Part shown: one piece after another, positions 1 through 6,686 of the stretch
Numbering within the stretch: position 1 is the stretch's first letter
Layout of the letters: the number at the start of each line of letters is the position of its first letter
Origin: SAR324 cluster bacterium
GTDB taxonomy: Bacteria > SAR324 > NAC60-12
Direction of reading: 5' to 3'
Length of the DNA stretch: 10,133 bases
NCBI GenBank assembly: GCA_028822475.1
Contig: JAPKDT010000060.1
Span: 1-10,133 of the forward strand
Made by a program: the position numbers and the translations under genes
The notes under the pieces: generated by a model
Seen by the model: the letters and a program-made list of their open reading frames with translations, nothing else
Databases searched by the model: none
What the model was told of the DNA's origin: nothing

Positions 1-55
1 AATGATTTGTCTATTTTTAAATTTTTCAGACTGAACATCATTGTTATTTTATTTA
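1..55. other. AT-rich flank not matching icmF
   Basis: These bases precede the icmF fragment in its reading frame but do not encode the residues expected before the conserved RSLHA stretch. The frame has a TGA stop at 32-34 and the segment is very rich in T. A breakpoint near position 53-56 is therefore visible. Whether the flank is the edge of an insertion, a deletion scar or an assembly join cannot be decided from this length; I see no terminal inverted repeat or recognisable mobile element end. Confidence 0.5.
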
Positions 56-733
56 AGATCACTGCATGCGATGGAGATTGATTTCAACGATATCCGCACA
101 ACTCTGCAGGCTCTTTACGCCATTTACGACAATTGTAATTCACTCCACACCAACGCATACGACGAGGCAATCACCACGCCCACAGCGGAATCAGTGCGTC
201 GCGCTTTAGCAATTCAACTCATAATCAATCGTGAGTTGGGACAAGCTTCAAATCAAAATCCACTACAGGGAAGTTTTCTGATTGAGGAATTGACTGATTT
301 GGTGGAAGAAGCCATTTTGGCTGAATTTATACGCATTTCAGACAGAGGTGGTGTTTTGGGAGCGATGGAAACAATGTATCAGCGTAATAAAATCCAGGAA
401 GAATCGCTTTATTACGAAACTCTCAAACATTCCGGAGAACTTCCTATCATGGGCGTTAATTCCTTTCTCAATCCGAATCCTCCACAAGAGGACGTAGAAA
501 TTGAATTAGCACGTTCTACAGAAGAAGAAAAAACCATGCAGATTCGTGATCTGGAGCAATTCCACCAGTTCCACGAAGCAGAACAGAATGTCATGATGCA
601 GCGACTCAGTGATGCCGCACTGGAAAACAGCAATCTTTTTGAGGTTTTGATGGATGACTGTCAGGTCTATTCATTGGGGCAAATCACCCAGCATCTTTAT
701 CAACACGGAGGTAAGTATCCACGTAATATGTAA
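41..733 (+). pseudogene. icmF: 5'-truncated fused isobutyryl-CoA mutase (IcmF) C-terminal fragment
   Basis: Recognisable as the C-terminal end of IcmF, an adenosylcobalamin-dependent acyl-CoA mutase that joins a B12-binding domain, a G3E GTPase chaperone domain and the large mutase domain, and interconverts isobutyryl-CoA and n-butyryl-CoA. Visible family blocks are RSLHAMEIDFNDIRTT just after the break, then YDNCNSLHTNAYDEAITTP, NPLQGSF, RGGVLGAMETMYQR and IQEESLYYETLKHSG, ending in the typical YPRNM terminus with TAA at 731-733. The family is about 1,090 residues; only about 226 are here, so the B12-binding and GTPase domains and most of the TIM barrel are missing. Homology begins at about 56. 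The only starts are a TTG at 41 in unrelated sequence and an ATG at 71 with no Shine-Dalgarno. The remaining frame has no internal damage, so truncation looks recent, or the 5' part may lie beyond an insertion. Alone it should be inactive. Confidence 0.8.
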
Positions 734-1014
734 TCGAGTTGGGGGAGTTTTTATTTTTTCAAATCAAGCGAGATCTTTTGATCCAGACTTGAACCAGGCT
801 TTAAATTTTCGTTTGTTGCCCGGGGGTTTTTAAGCTTGAATATCATAATAAAAGCTGAATTCCACAATTTATAATTTCGTCTACATTGAGAAATTCTAAT
901 TTCATTATTATAGTCACTTTTAAAAGTTTTTACGCTTCGCAGTAAATGACATGCTTTCAGGACATTTTCTGTGAAAGTTATGTTAAATAGCTAAAAATAA
1001 ATCTAAGCAGAGCA
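734..1014. other. AT-rich convergent intergenic region
   Basis: Lies between the 3' ends of the icmF fragment and tsaC. No convincing ORF, tRNA or repeat array is visible. It holds a weak GC-containing hairpin followed by T's (792-831), a 12-bp AT palindrome (ACTTTTAAAAGT at 916-927) and a bulged inverted repeat (CTTTCAG at 954-960 with CTGTGAAAG at 969-977), which could form a 3' hairpin on the tsaC transcript but has no following U-run. Confidence 0.5.
792..831 (+). terminator. weak candidate rho-independent terminator after icmF fragment
   Basis: AACCAGGC at 792-799 can pair with GCCCGG plus a following GGT at 818-828, with one A/C mismatch and a loop of about 18 bases, and the right arm runs directly into a five-T tract (827-831). 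The order of stem and T-tract fits rightward transcription out of the icmF fragment. The mismatch and large loop make this weak. Confidence 0.25.
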
Positions 1015-1740
1015 TCAACCTACCTCACAGATTCGATTCAGTTCAGTCAAGGTAATTGCTCCGTGACGTAGTATTTTAATTTTTTTGCTGGTGCAATTTA
1101 CTATTGTTGAAGGTTGAATTGCTGGCAAATTTCCTCCGTCAATTATCAGATCTAGTTTATTTTTCAACTGCTCTGCAACTTGTTTTACAGTGGAACATTC
1201 CGGCATCCCTGTGAGGTTGGCGCTGGTACCTATGAGCGGACAATCACCAAGTTCAATCAGACGTTGAGCTACCGGAGAACTGGTGTAACGTACCGCCAAA
1301 GTTCCAGCAGTATTTTGAAGATGCTCAGGCAGTTCAGGATTCGCTGCTAAAATCAAGGTCAGTGGTCCAGGCCAGTATTCATCAATTAAGTCATTAATCC
1401 TTGAATCGCTCCACTTGCAAAGACGTGGCAGCCATTGCGGAGTAATCAATACAAGCAATGGTTTTGTTCGAGGGCGCTCCTTGATTCTGTAAACACGATC
1501 CACCACGCTTGTTGAAAAAGCGTTTCCTCCGAGTCCATAAAATGTTTCAGTCGGAAATGCCAGCACCTGCTTATTGGACAAAGCAGTTGAAACTTGTCTT
1601 TCTGCTGCTTTGGTAAACGGGAAACCAACCAAATGGGCTTTATCTCCAACTAAAATAGTTTCCCCGGCAGGTTTATCATCTACCTCATTTTCTGCAGTCC
1701 TGTAGCTTTGTGGCTGCTCTCCGGCACATTTACTATTCAT
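1015..1740 (-). CDS. tsaC: L-threonylcarbamoyladenylate synthase (Sua5/YrdC/YwlC family)
   Basis: Cytosolic enzyme that makes threonylcarbamoyl-AMP from threonine, bicarbonate and ATP, the first step of t6A formation at A37 of tRNAs reading ANN codons. The YrdC fold is clear: PTETFYGLGG (63-72), the basic KERPRTKPL block (87-95) holding the K-x-R motif, WPGPLTLIL (123-131), VRYTSSP (140-146), the nucleotide-binding GTSAN (171-175), and PSTIVNC with KILRHGAIT near the C-terminus. At 241 residues it has the YrdC domain only, without the long Sua5 C-terminal domain. About 40 hydrophilic residues precede the usual domain start; this tail is not typical. The start is supported by an ATGA overlap with the upstream binding-protein gene (1737-1740), suggesting translational coupling, although a TTG at 1632 with GGAGA upstream would give a more canonical length. 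It is the last gene of the leftward operon. Family call is secure; the choice between tsaC and ywlC/sua5 names is convention. Confidence 0.92.
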   Translation of the reverse strand: MNSKCAGEQPQSYRTAENEVDDKPAGETILVGDKAHLVGFPFTKAAERQVSTALSNKQVLAFPTETFYGLGGNAFSTSVVDRVYRIKERPRTKPLLVLITPQWLPRLCKWSDSRINDLIDEYWPGPLTLILAANPELPEHLQNTAGTLAVRYTSSPVAQRLIELGDCPLIGTSANLTGMPECSTVKQVAEQLKNKLDLIIDGGNLPAIQPSTIVNCTSKKIKILRHGAITLTELNRICEVG

Positions 1741-2879
1741 CGTCCGTCAATCCATTCAGACAGGTGATTAACCCTACCGGGAGATATTTGTGAAACACGA
1801 AAAGAACTGAGTGCCAGATGATTACGAGAATCAAGAAATACAGGTGGGAGTAATTTTCCCTGCCATTGCTTTATATTCTCTGCCGCGATGATGGCCTTTT
1901 GTCTGCTCAGTGAACGACCGGCACGCTTCAAAACTTCAACCATTAATTCTGCCACGGCTTGTCCGTATAGTGTCCAGCGGTTGGCAGACAGGTGTGGAGC
2001 ATATTCATTCAATATTTGCTGATGTAATTTATTCCCAGCATTTTCAGTTTCAACAAGCAGTGGATATGCCGTTAAAACTCGTACACGTGCTGCCTGTTCC
2101 TTGTTCAGCCACTCCGGAAGTCGACTGTCAGCAAGCGCGTGACCTGTAAAAAATGGAATATTTAAGTTTACAGAGGCTTTTATAAAATCCAGTTGATCAC
2201 TGAAATCACCCAAAACCACCAACAAATCAGGTTTTCTCTCACTAATAAGCTCCCATTCCGCGTCCAGTCTTCCGGTTTTTCCAGGCAGCAACTTGGCTGA
2301 AACTCCGTATAATTCATTTGTTAAAGCTTTAACTGCTCTTAAATAAACTGGTTTTTCCGCATACCAGATGATCAGTTCTGCACCAGCATGATTTTTAGTC
2401 AGGTATTTTCCTATCACACGTGCTTCGGTATCTGCGGTTGGCATAAAACCAAACACACTCGTACGTACAGGCTGAGTCCACTCCGGAAGACTTGAGCCCA
2501 CAAAAAAACTTGGAATTCTTTGCTGTTTTAACAAAGGATAAACAGCTTGATGAGTTTTGCCTCCGAGACCACTAAATACTGCAAATATATCATTTTTGAC
2601 TGTCAGTTCAGTCAAATTTTTAGCAGCCATTTCTGGTTTCAACTGATCATCTACTATTTTTAAATCAATGAAGCGGCCGTGAATTCCTCCCTGATCGTTC
2701 ACATATTTGAAATATGCAAGTGCGCTTTTGCCAATAGCTGAATACTCCTTAGCCGGACCGCTTAAAGGCTGATGAGTTGCCAGCACAATGCTTTTTGGAG
2801 TAACTCCAGTCTCCGCAAAACAGAAAGAATAATTTAACAACAGCAACAAAAGTATCGCGGCGAATCCAATCAGTTTCAT
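1737..2879 (-). CDS. ABC-type periplasmic substrate-binding protein, branched-chain amino acid type (Peripla_BP_6)
   Basis: Probable exported solute receptor of the Leu/Ile/Val-binding (LivJ-like) class, which captures amino acids, amides or similar small ligands. The mature part has the expected opening IVLATHQPLSGPAKEYSAIG, then YVNDQGGIHGR and LKIVDDQLKPE, as in the Peripla_BP_6 family, and two alpha/beta lobes follow. The N-terminus (MKLIGFAAILLLLLLNYSFCFA) is a signal peptide with probable cleavage after CFA; the Cys is not in a proper lipobox. A longer frame reaches 2906, but that ATG has no ribosome site, whereas the ATG at 2879 has GGAG five bases upstream, giving 380 residues. No permease or ATPase genes adjoin it, so it is an orphan: partners may be elsewhere, or it may act as a sensor or chaperone-like receptor. 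It overlaps tsaC by ATGA. Ligand cannot be named from sequence. Confidence 0.88.
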   Translation of the reverse strand: MKLIGFAAILLLLLLNYSFCFAETGVTPKSIVLATHQPLSGPAKEYSAIGKSALAYFKYVNDQGGIHGRFIDLKIVDDQLKPEMAAKNLTELTVKNDIFAVFSGLGGKTHQAVYPLLKQQRIPSFFVGSSLPEWTQPVRTSVFGFMPTADTEARVIGKYLTKNHAGAELIIWYAEKPVYLRAVKALTNELYGVSAKLLPGKTGRLDAEWELISERKPDLLVVLGDFSDQLDFIKASVNLNIPFFTGHALADSRLPEWLNKEQAARVRVLTAYPLLVETENAGNKLHQQILNEYAPHLSANRWTLYGQAVAELMVEVLKRAGRSLSRQKAIIAAENIKQWQGKLLPPVFLDSRNHLALSSFRVSQISPGRVNHLSEWIDGR

Positions 2880-2884
2880 TTTTT

Positions 2885-2888
2885 CTCC
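2885..2888 (-). promoter_or_regulatory. Shine-Dalgarno GGAG fixing the binding-protein start
   Basis: On the minus strand GGAG is followed by five A's and then the ATG at 2879. The alternative ATG nine codons upstream (2906) is preceded only by an A-rich tract. The signal peptide also looks better from 2879, beginning MKLIGFAA, with the charged n-region right before the hydrophobic core. Confidence 0.75.
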
Positions 2889-2924
2889 AGGAAATATTTT
2901 GTTCATACTTTTTTTAATTTATGT

Positions 2925-5132
2925 TCAAAATAATGGAGTAAGGCCCAATTCAGACAATTGATGCTGCAGACCAGTGAAGCGTCGCATTGTACCTTCATTT
3001 TCAACTGCTTTACTAATTGCTGCTTCTGTTCCTATCAATACAACAAGCTGCTTTCCGCGTGTGATTGCCGTATAGAGCAAATTCCGCTGCAGCATCATGT
3101 AATGATGCGTAGTCAAGGGCAAAATCACTGCTGAATACTCGCTACCCTGAGATTTATGAACAGTAATCGCATAGGCCAGAGAAAGCTGATCTAACTCTTT
3201 CCCCTGATAGTGTACAATTCCCTGTTCAAATTTAACATGCAGTTCTTTGGTTTTCGGATCACAATTAACTATTCGTCCTAGATCACCGTTAAAAACCTGC
3301 TTTTCATAGTCATTTTGCTGTTGCATGACCTTGTCTCCAATCCTAAACCACTGCTCACGATGTTCCAGACCTTTGGCATCAGGATTCATTTTTTCCTGCA
3401 GTTTACGGTTAAGGTGTATAGATCCTGTAACACCTCGGTGCATCGGCGTCAGCACCTGAATATCCATCATCGGATCCAACTCAAAACGCTGAGGAATCCT
3501 TTCGGTACTCATTAGCAGAATTTTTTCTACAATTTTTTCTGGATCTGACTCTTTAATAAAGTAGAAATCCAGCAGTTCTTTATCTGCATCCGCTTTTTGA
3601 CTTAAAGCACTAAAATCAGGAACTTTACCTTGACGGACTTTGTGTGCATTGACGGTAATAAAACTGTCTGCGGCCTGACGAAAAATGTGATCGAGACGTA
3701 CAACAGGAATTGTTCCGGACTCAATCAAATCCAAAAGTACAGCTCCGGCTCCTACTGATGGCAACTGATCCACATCTCCAACAAGGATCAGACGTGACGC
3801 TGAAGGCACGGCTTCCAGAAAATTATCCATCAGCAGTGTATCGATCATTGAGGTTTCGTCAAGGATCAGCAATTCCTGCTTAAGCGGATTTTCCCGGTCA
3901 CGCTGAAACCCTATGTTGCTTGCTTCCAGAAGACGGTGAATTGTAGAAGCGGCGGCCCCTGTTGTTTCTGTTATGCGTTTGGCCGCCCTGCCTGTCGGTG
4001 CAGCAAGTCCGATTGAGGGAATTCTAGGACGCATAAGTCCAAGCATAAAGCGCACAATGGTTGTTTTGCCTGTTCCTGGACCACCAGTGATTATCAGCAC
4101 TTTATGCTGAAGAGCGGCCTCCACTGCCTTTCTTTGAGCAGGATCGAGCTGCAAACCAACCTTCCGCTCCTGTTCATCAATCAGTGTGGACTCGCCTTCA
4201 AAAACTGTATAAGCTTCGCTGTTAAGGATTCGGTAAATATTTTCTGCAACTCTCTGTTCTGCTTTTAAAAAACGCGGTCTGGAAATCAATTCCTCTTCAA
4301 CAGCGTTTAAAGACTGGATTTTCTCACTATACAGCAAACTATCATCCAGCAGTTGCAGGATTGATGACTTAAGCATTTCCGGTTCTATATCAAGCTCCTG
4401 AGCGGTTTTTTCGAGCAGTGTCTGACGCGGAAAACAGGTGTGACCATTGAGTGCCTGTTGTTCCAGCATATAGAGTAAACCTGCTGCAGCACGATGTGGA
4501 GAATTTTTATCGAATCCAAGATTACGCGCAATTCCATCCGCGGTGAGGAAACCTATTCCAGGAATATCCGTCAATTGATACGGATTTGCTTTGATCAGAG
4601 GAATACTGTTCAAACCGTTTTTTGCAAAAATACGCTGTGCATATGCGTGTGATATTCCGACACCACGTAAAAAAGTCATCACATCTCGCAGACCTCTTTG
4701 CTCATCCCAGGCTGCGAGTAGTGATTTTCGTTGTTTTTTGCCTACACCTTTTAGTTTAGACAATAATTCAGGAGAACTGTCAATAATTTTGAACGTATCT
4801 TTGCCAAATTTATTAACTATATGCTGAGCCGTTTTTTCGCCTATTCCTTTAAAAACTTCAGAAGAAAGATAACGCACCATTCCTTCCGCAGTAGTTGGTT
4901 CAACCGGCATAAACTCACGAATTGAGAATTGCCGTCCGTATACTTTATGATTCTCCCAGTGACCTTTTAAGCGTAATGTTTCACGTTCACGAGTGTTGAA
5001 AACAATACCTTTTATGGTAATTGGTCTAGTGGAATTCTCTGTCAGAAATGTACCAATCAAAAAACCGTTTTCCGGATTGGTGTACACAATTTTTTCCAGA
5101 GTACCGACTAAGTTGACATCGTCTTCGGCCAT
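2925..5132 (-). CDS. recD2: RecD2-type ATP-dependent 5'-3' DNA helicase (RecD/TraA family)
   Basis: Superfamily 1B DNA helicase of the RecD2 class, which works without RecBC in repair and replication-fork maintenance. At 735 residues it has full family length. The N-terminal OB-like part (1-90) is followed by helix-hairpin-helix blocks: GIGEKTAQHIV (96-106), LKGVGKKQRKS (127-137), LRGVGISHAYAQRIF (155-169) and PGIGFLTADGIA (191-202). The motor shows Walker A GGPGTGKTT (350-358), AAPTGRAAKR (motif Ia, 377-386), Walker B LLILDETSMID (421-431), VGDVDQLPSVG (451-461), LDHIFRQA (480-487), VLTPMHRG (560-567), AITVHKSQGSEY (655-666) and YTAITRGK (687-694). The ATG at 5132 has a poor ribosome site but the protein starts exactly where the family does. 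It sits 33 bp after the small exported-protein gene and 45 bp before the binding protein, consistent with operon transcription. Confidence 0.96.
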   Translation of the reverse strand: MAEDDVNLVGTLEKIVYTNPENGFLIGTFLTENSTRPITIKGIVFNTRERETLRLKGHWENHKVYGRQFSIREFMPVEPTTAEGMVRYLSSEVFKGIGEKTAQHIVNKFGKDTFKIIDSSPELLSKLKGVGKKQRKSLLAAWDEQRGLRDVMTFLRGVGISHAYAQRIFAKNGLNSIPLIKANPYQLTDIPGIGFLTADGIARNLGFDKNSPHRAAAGLLYMLEQQALNGHTCFPRQTLLEKTAQELDIEPEMLKSSILQLLDDSLLYSEKIQSLNAVEEELISRPRFLKAEQRVAENIYRILNSEAYTVFEGESTLIDEQERKVGLQLDPAQRKAVEAALQHKVLIITGGPGTGKTTIVRFMLGLMRPRIPSIGLAAPTGRAAKRITETTGAAASTIHRLLEASNIGFQRDRENPLKQELLILDETSMIDTLLMDNFLEAVPSASRLILVGDVDQLPSVGAGAVLLDLIESGTIPVVRLDHIFRQAADSFITVNAHKVRQGKVPDFSALSQKADADKELLDFYFIKESDPEKIVEKILLMSTERIPQRFELDPMMDIQVLTPMHRGVTGSIHLNRKLQEKMNPDAKGLEHREQWFRIGDKVMQQQNDYEKQVFNGDLGRIVNCDPKTKELHVKFEQGIVHYQGKELDQLSLAYAITVHKSQGSEYSAVILPLTTHHYMMLQRNLLYTAITRGKQLVVLIGTEAAISKAVENEGTMRRFTGLQHQLSELGLTPLF

Positions 5133-5165
5133 TTTTTTTCAGGCAGTTTGTAAATTATGTTGAGT

Positions 5166-5678
5166 CTATTCCGGTGGAGAATAAAAAGGAGAACGGATCA
5201 TCTGCAGTAAATCGAAACGCCACTTTCCGCTTTCCTTAAGCAACAGAAAAGACTGCTGCTTTGTGAACTGCAAATCGAAGTTGCTTTTGTGCCGAAAAAC
5301 AATGGCAGCATTCACATAAAGTAATGTGCGGTAGCGATATGATATTTTAGGATTTTTTTCAGAAACCAAGCCCACAGGAACCCAGTCCAGCTCAACCATC
5401 CGTGTCGCAAATTCCTCGATAGTAATTTGATTTGTGGACTGTTGTTTACCGTATTTGTAAAGTTCAAAATAGCGTTCCTCCTGCCAGAGCTGCAGAAAGT
5501 CCTGAAACACAACCATTGTTTCATTTTGTATTGCTTCCAGTTCCGTCGGTGTTGGTTGACGGGCAACAGCACCTGAAACAACAGAAAAAAAGATTAATGC
5601 AAAAAACAAAAACAGTAGTGAGGGAAATTTCTGTTTCACAAATAGAGTCCTGTTAATATATTTTAGTTTAAGTTTCAT
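5166..5678 (-). CDS. small exported or membrane-anchored protein of unknown function, coupled to holB
   Basis: I do not recognise this 170-residue protein. It starts with a basic n-region (MKLKLKYINR, then KQK), a strong hydrophobic stretch (about residues 20-39, SLLFLFFALIFFSVVSGAVA) and a possible signal peptidase site after AVA, so it is either secreted to the periplasm or anchored by one helix. The rest has helical segments rich in E, Q, W and Y (ETMVVFQDFLQLWQEERYFELY) followed by beta-like stretches (YRTLLYVNAAIVFRH, FTKQQSFLLLKE, GKWRFDLLQM). That alpha-then-beta order resembles the NTF2-like or cystatin-like folds, but this is structural inference only. A longer frame begins at 5705, but the ATG at 5678 forms an ATGA overlap with the holB stop and is preferred. 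The neighbours are holB and recD2; nothing in the sequence ties it to DNA metabolism. Confidence 0.8.
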   Translation of the reverse strand: MKLKLKYINRTLFVKQKFPSLLFLFFALIFFSVVSGAVARQPTPTELEAIQNETMVVFQDFLQLWQEERYFELYKYGKQQSTNQITIEEFATRMVELDWVPVGLVSEKNPKISYRYRTLLYVNAAIVFRHKSNFDLQFTKQQSFLLLKESGKWRFDLLQMIRSPFYSPPE

Positions 5679-6679
5679 GCCGCGCTGCGGAACATGTGAA
5701 GACAAAGTGATTCAACAGCAAGTGACTTATTTGCGTTAAGTTCAATTGCCCTTCTTGACTCTGCTATTCGGCTAAATATTTCATGAATTTGCTGCAAATT
5801 AAAATGCTCAGCAGAATTTCTTAACGCTGAAATGCGGCTTTCCTCAGAATTAATTGTACGGTTAATCAACTCTTCTTCAGGAAGACCGTGATGCAGCCAT
5901 GTTAAATCACGAAACCACGTTTCTAGAAAATCAAGCAGCAAACTCCATTCTTCATTTTTAGACTTACCCCATGTTTCACAGGTACGCAGCATTTCTTCAA
6001 GAGATGCCGCGGATAAATTGGTCAACCAGCCAATAGCAGTTTGCTGAACTTTTTCCATGAGTTCAAGTCTTGCCGCCAGATTGCCATTAACACTGCCCAT
6101 GCTAAACGCATTCAGCAACTGTATACGTTCGCTTGTCAACTCTGTAGTCTGCCTCAAGATACGTTCAGAGATTTTTACAGACAGTGGTCGAAAACGGATT
6201 TGCTGACAGCGTGAGACAATTGTTTCCGGCAGTTGTTGTGCTGATTCGGCAATTAATATCAATAAAGTATGTGGTGCTGGTTCCTCCAGAGTTTTCAAAA
6301 ATGCATTAGCCGCTTCCCGCCCCAAATGTTCTGCTCCATCAAGTATCATCACCCGCTTTTTAGCCTGATCGGGATGGAGTTGGAGCCAATTCAGTGATTT
6401 GCGGATTTGATCGATCTTGATAAATTTACCATCAGGAATCAGCACCTGATAGTCCAGAAAATTTTGTTCAGCAATCTGCAGACAAAAATCACACTCTCCA
6501 CATGCGTCTTCTCCACATTTTCTGCAGTTAAGCTTTTGTGCAAGAGCAACAGCTGTTTTGAATTTTCCAATATTAGCCTGACCGGTAAACAACCATGCGT
6601 GGGGCATCCTGTCTCTCCGGACAGCCTGGTTAAGCAGATCAATTGCATGCTCTTGCCCGAAAATATCTCGAAAAGGCAT
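5675..6679 (-). CDS. holB: DNA polymerase III subunit delta' (clamp loader)
   Basis: The rigid delta' subunit of the clamp-loader complex, which helps open and load the sliding clamp at primer ends. The AAA+ domain begins FRDIFGQEHAIDLLNQAV and HAWLFTGQ (27-34). The P-loop region GQANIGKFKTA lacks the usual Ser/Thr after GK, as is common in delta', which does not hydrolyse ATP. A zinc-module cysteine cluster follows (C52, C55, C60, C63, C66), then MILDGAEHL (111-119), AFLKTLEEPAP (126-136) and the sensor/arginine-finger motif SRC (156-158). The C-terminal half is helical, matching the collar domain, and the 334-residue length is normal. The gene lies 7 bp downstream of mgtE and overlaps the small exported-protein gene by ATGA. 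Its own ribosome site is weak, so coupling from mgtE is likely. The common partner tmk is not adjacent here. Confidence 0.94.
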   Translation of the reverse strand: MPFRDIFGQEHAIDLLNQAVRRDRMPHAWLFTGQANIGKFKTAVALAQKLNCRKCGEDACGECDFCLQIAEQNFLDYQVLIPDGKFIKIDQIRKSLNWLQLHPDQAKKRVMILDGAEHLGREAANAFLKTLEEPAPHTLLILIAESAQQLPETIVSRCQQIRFRPLSVKISERILRQTTELTSERIQLLNAFSMGSVNGNLAARLELMEKVQQTAIGWLTNLSAASLEEMLRTCETWGKSKNEEWSLLLDFLETWFRDLTWLHHGLPEEELINRTINSEESRISALRNSAEHFNLQQIHEIFSRIAESRRAIELNANKSLAVESLCLHMFRSAA

Positions 6680-6686
6680 TTGGAAA

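Noticed and set aside
14..28. TTTTTAAATTTTTCAG before the icmF fragment resembles a eukaryotic 3' splice site
   Set aside because: The operon layout and Shine-Dalgarno sites are bacterial; the match is a chance product of a T-rich stretch, and icmF homology starts about 28 bases later, not at the AG.
1..60. Group II intron or intein end interrupting icmF
   Set aside because: No domain V/VI-like hairpin precedes the junction, and the frame lacks the His-Asn plus Cys/Ser/Thr ending of an intein.
916..927. ACTTTTAAAAGT as a terminator
   Set aside because: It is a loopless AT palindrome with too weak a stem, though a T-run follows on the plus strand.
2880..2906. Upstream ATG at 2906 as start of the binding protein
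   Set aside because: It has no Shine-Dalgarno, whereas GGAG is correctly placed before the ATG at 2879 and the signal peptide is more regular from there.
5679..5705. ATG at 5705 as start of the small exported protein
   Set aside because: It would overlap holB by 31 bases, while the ATG at 5678 gives a classic ATGA coupling.
5794..5796. Degenerate P-loop (GK followed by Phe) in HolB as a sign of a damaged gene
   Set aside because: The delta' subunit commonly lacks a working ATP site; the zinc cysteines and the SRC motif are intact.
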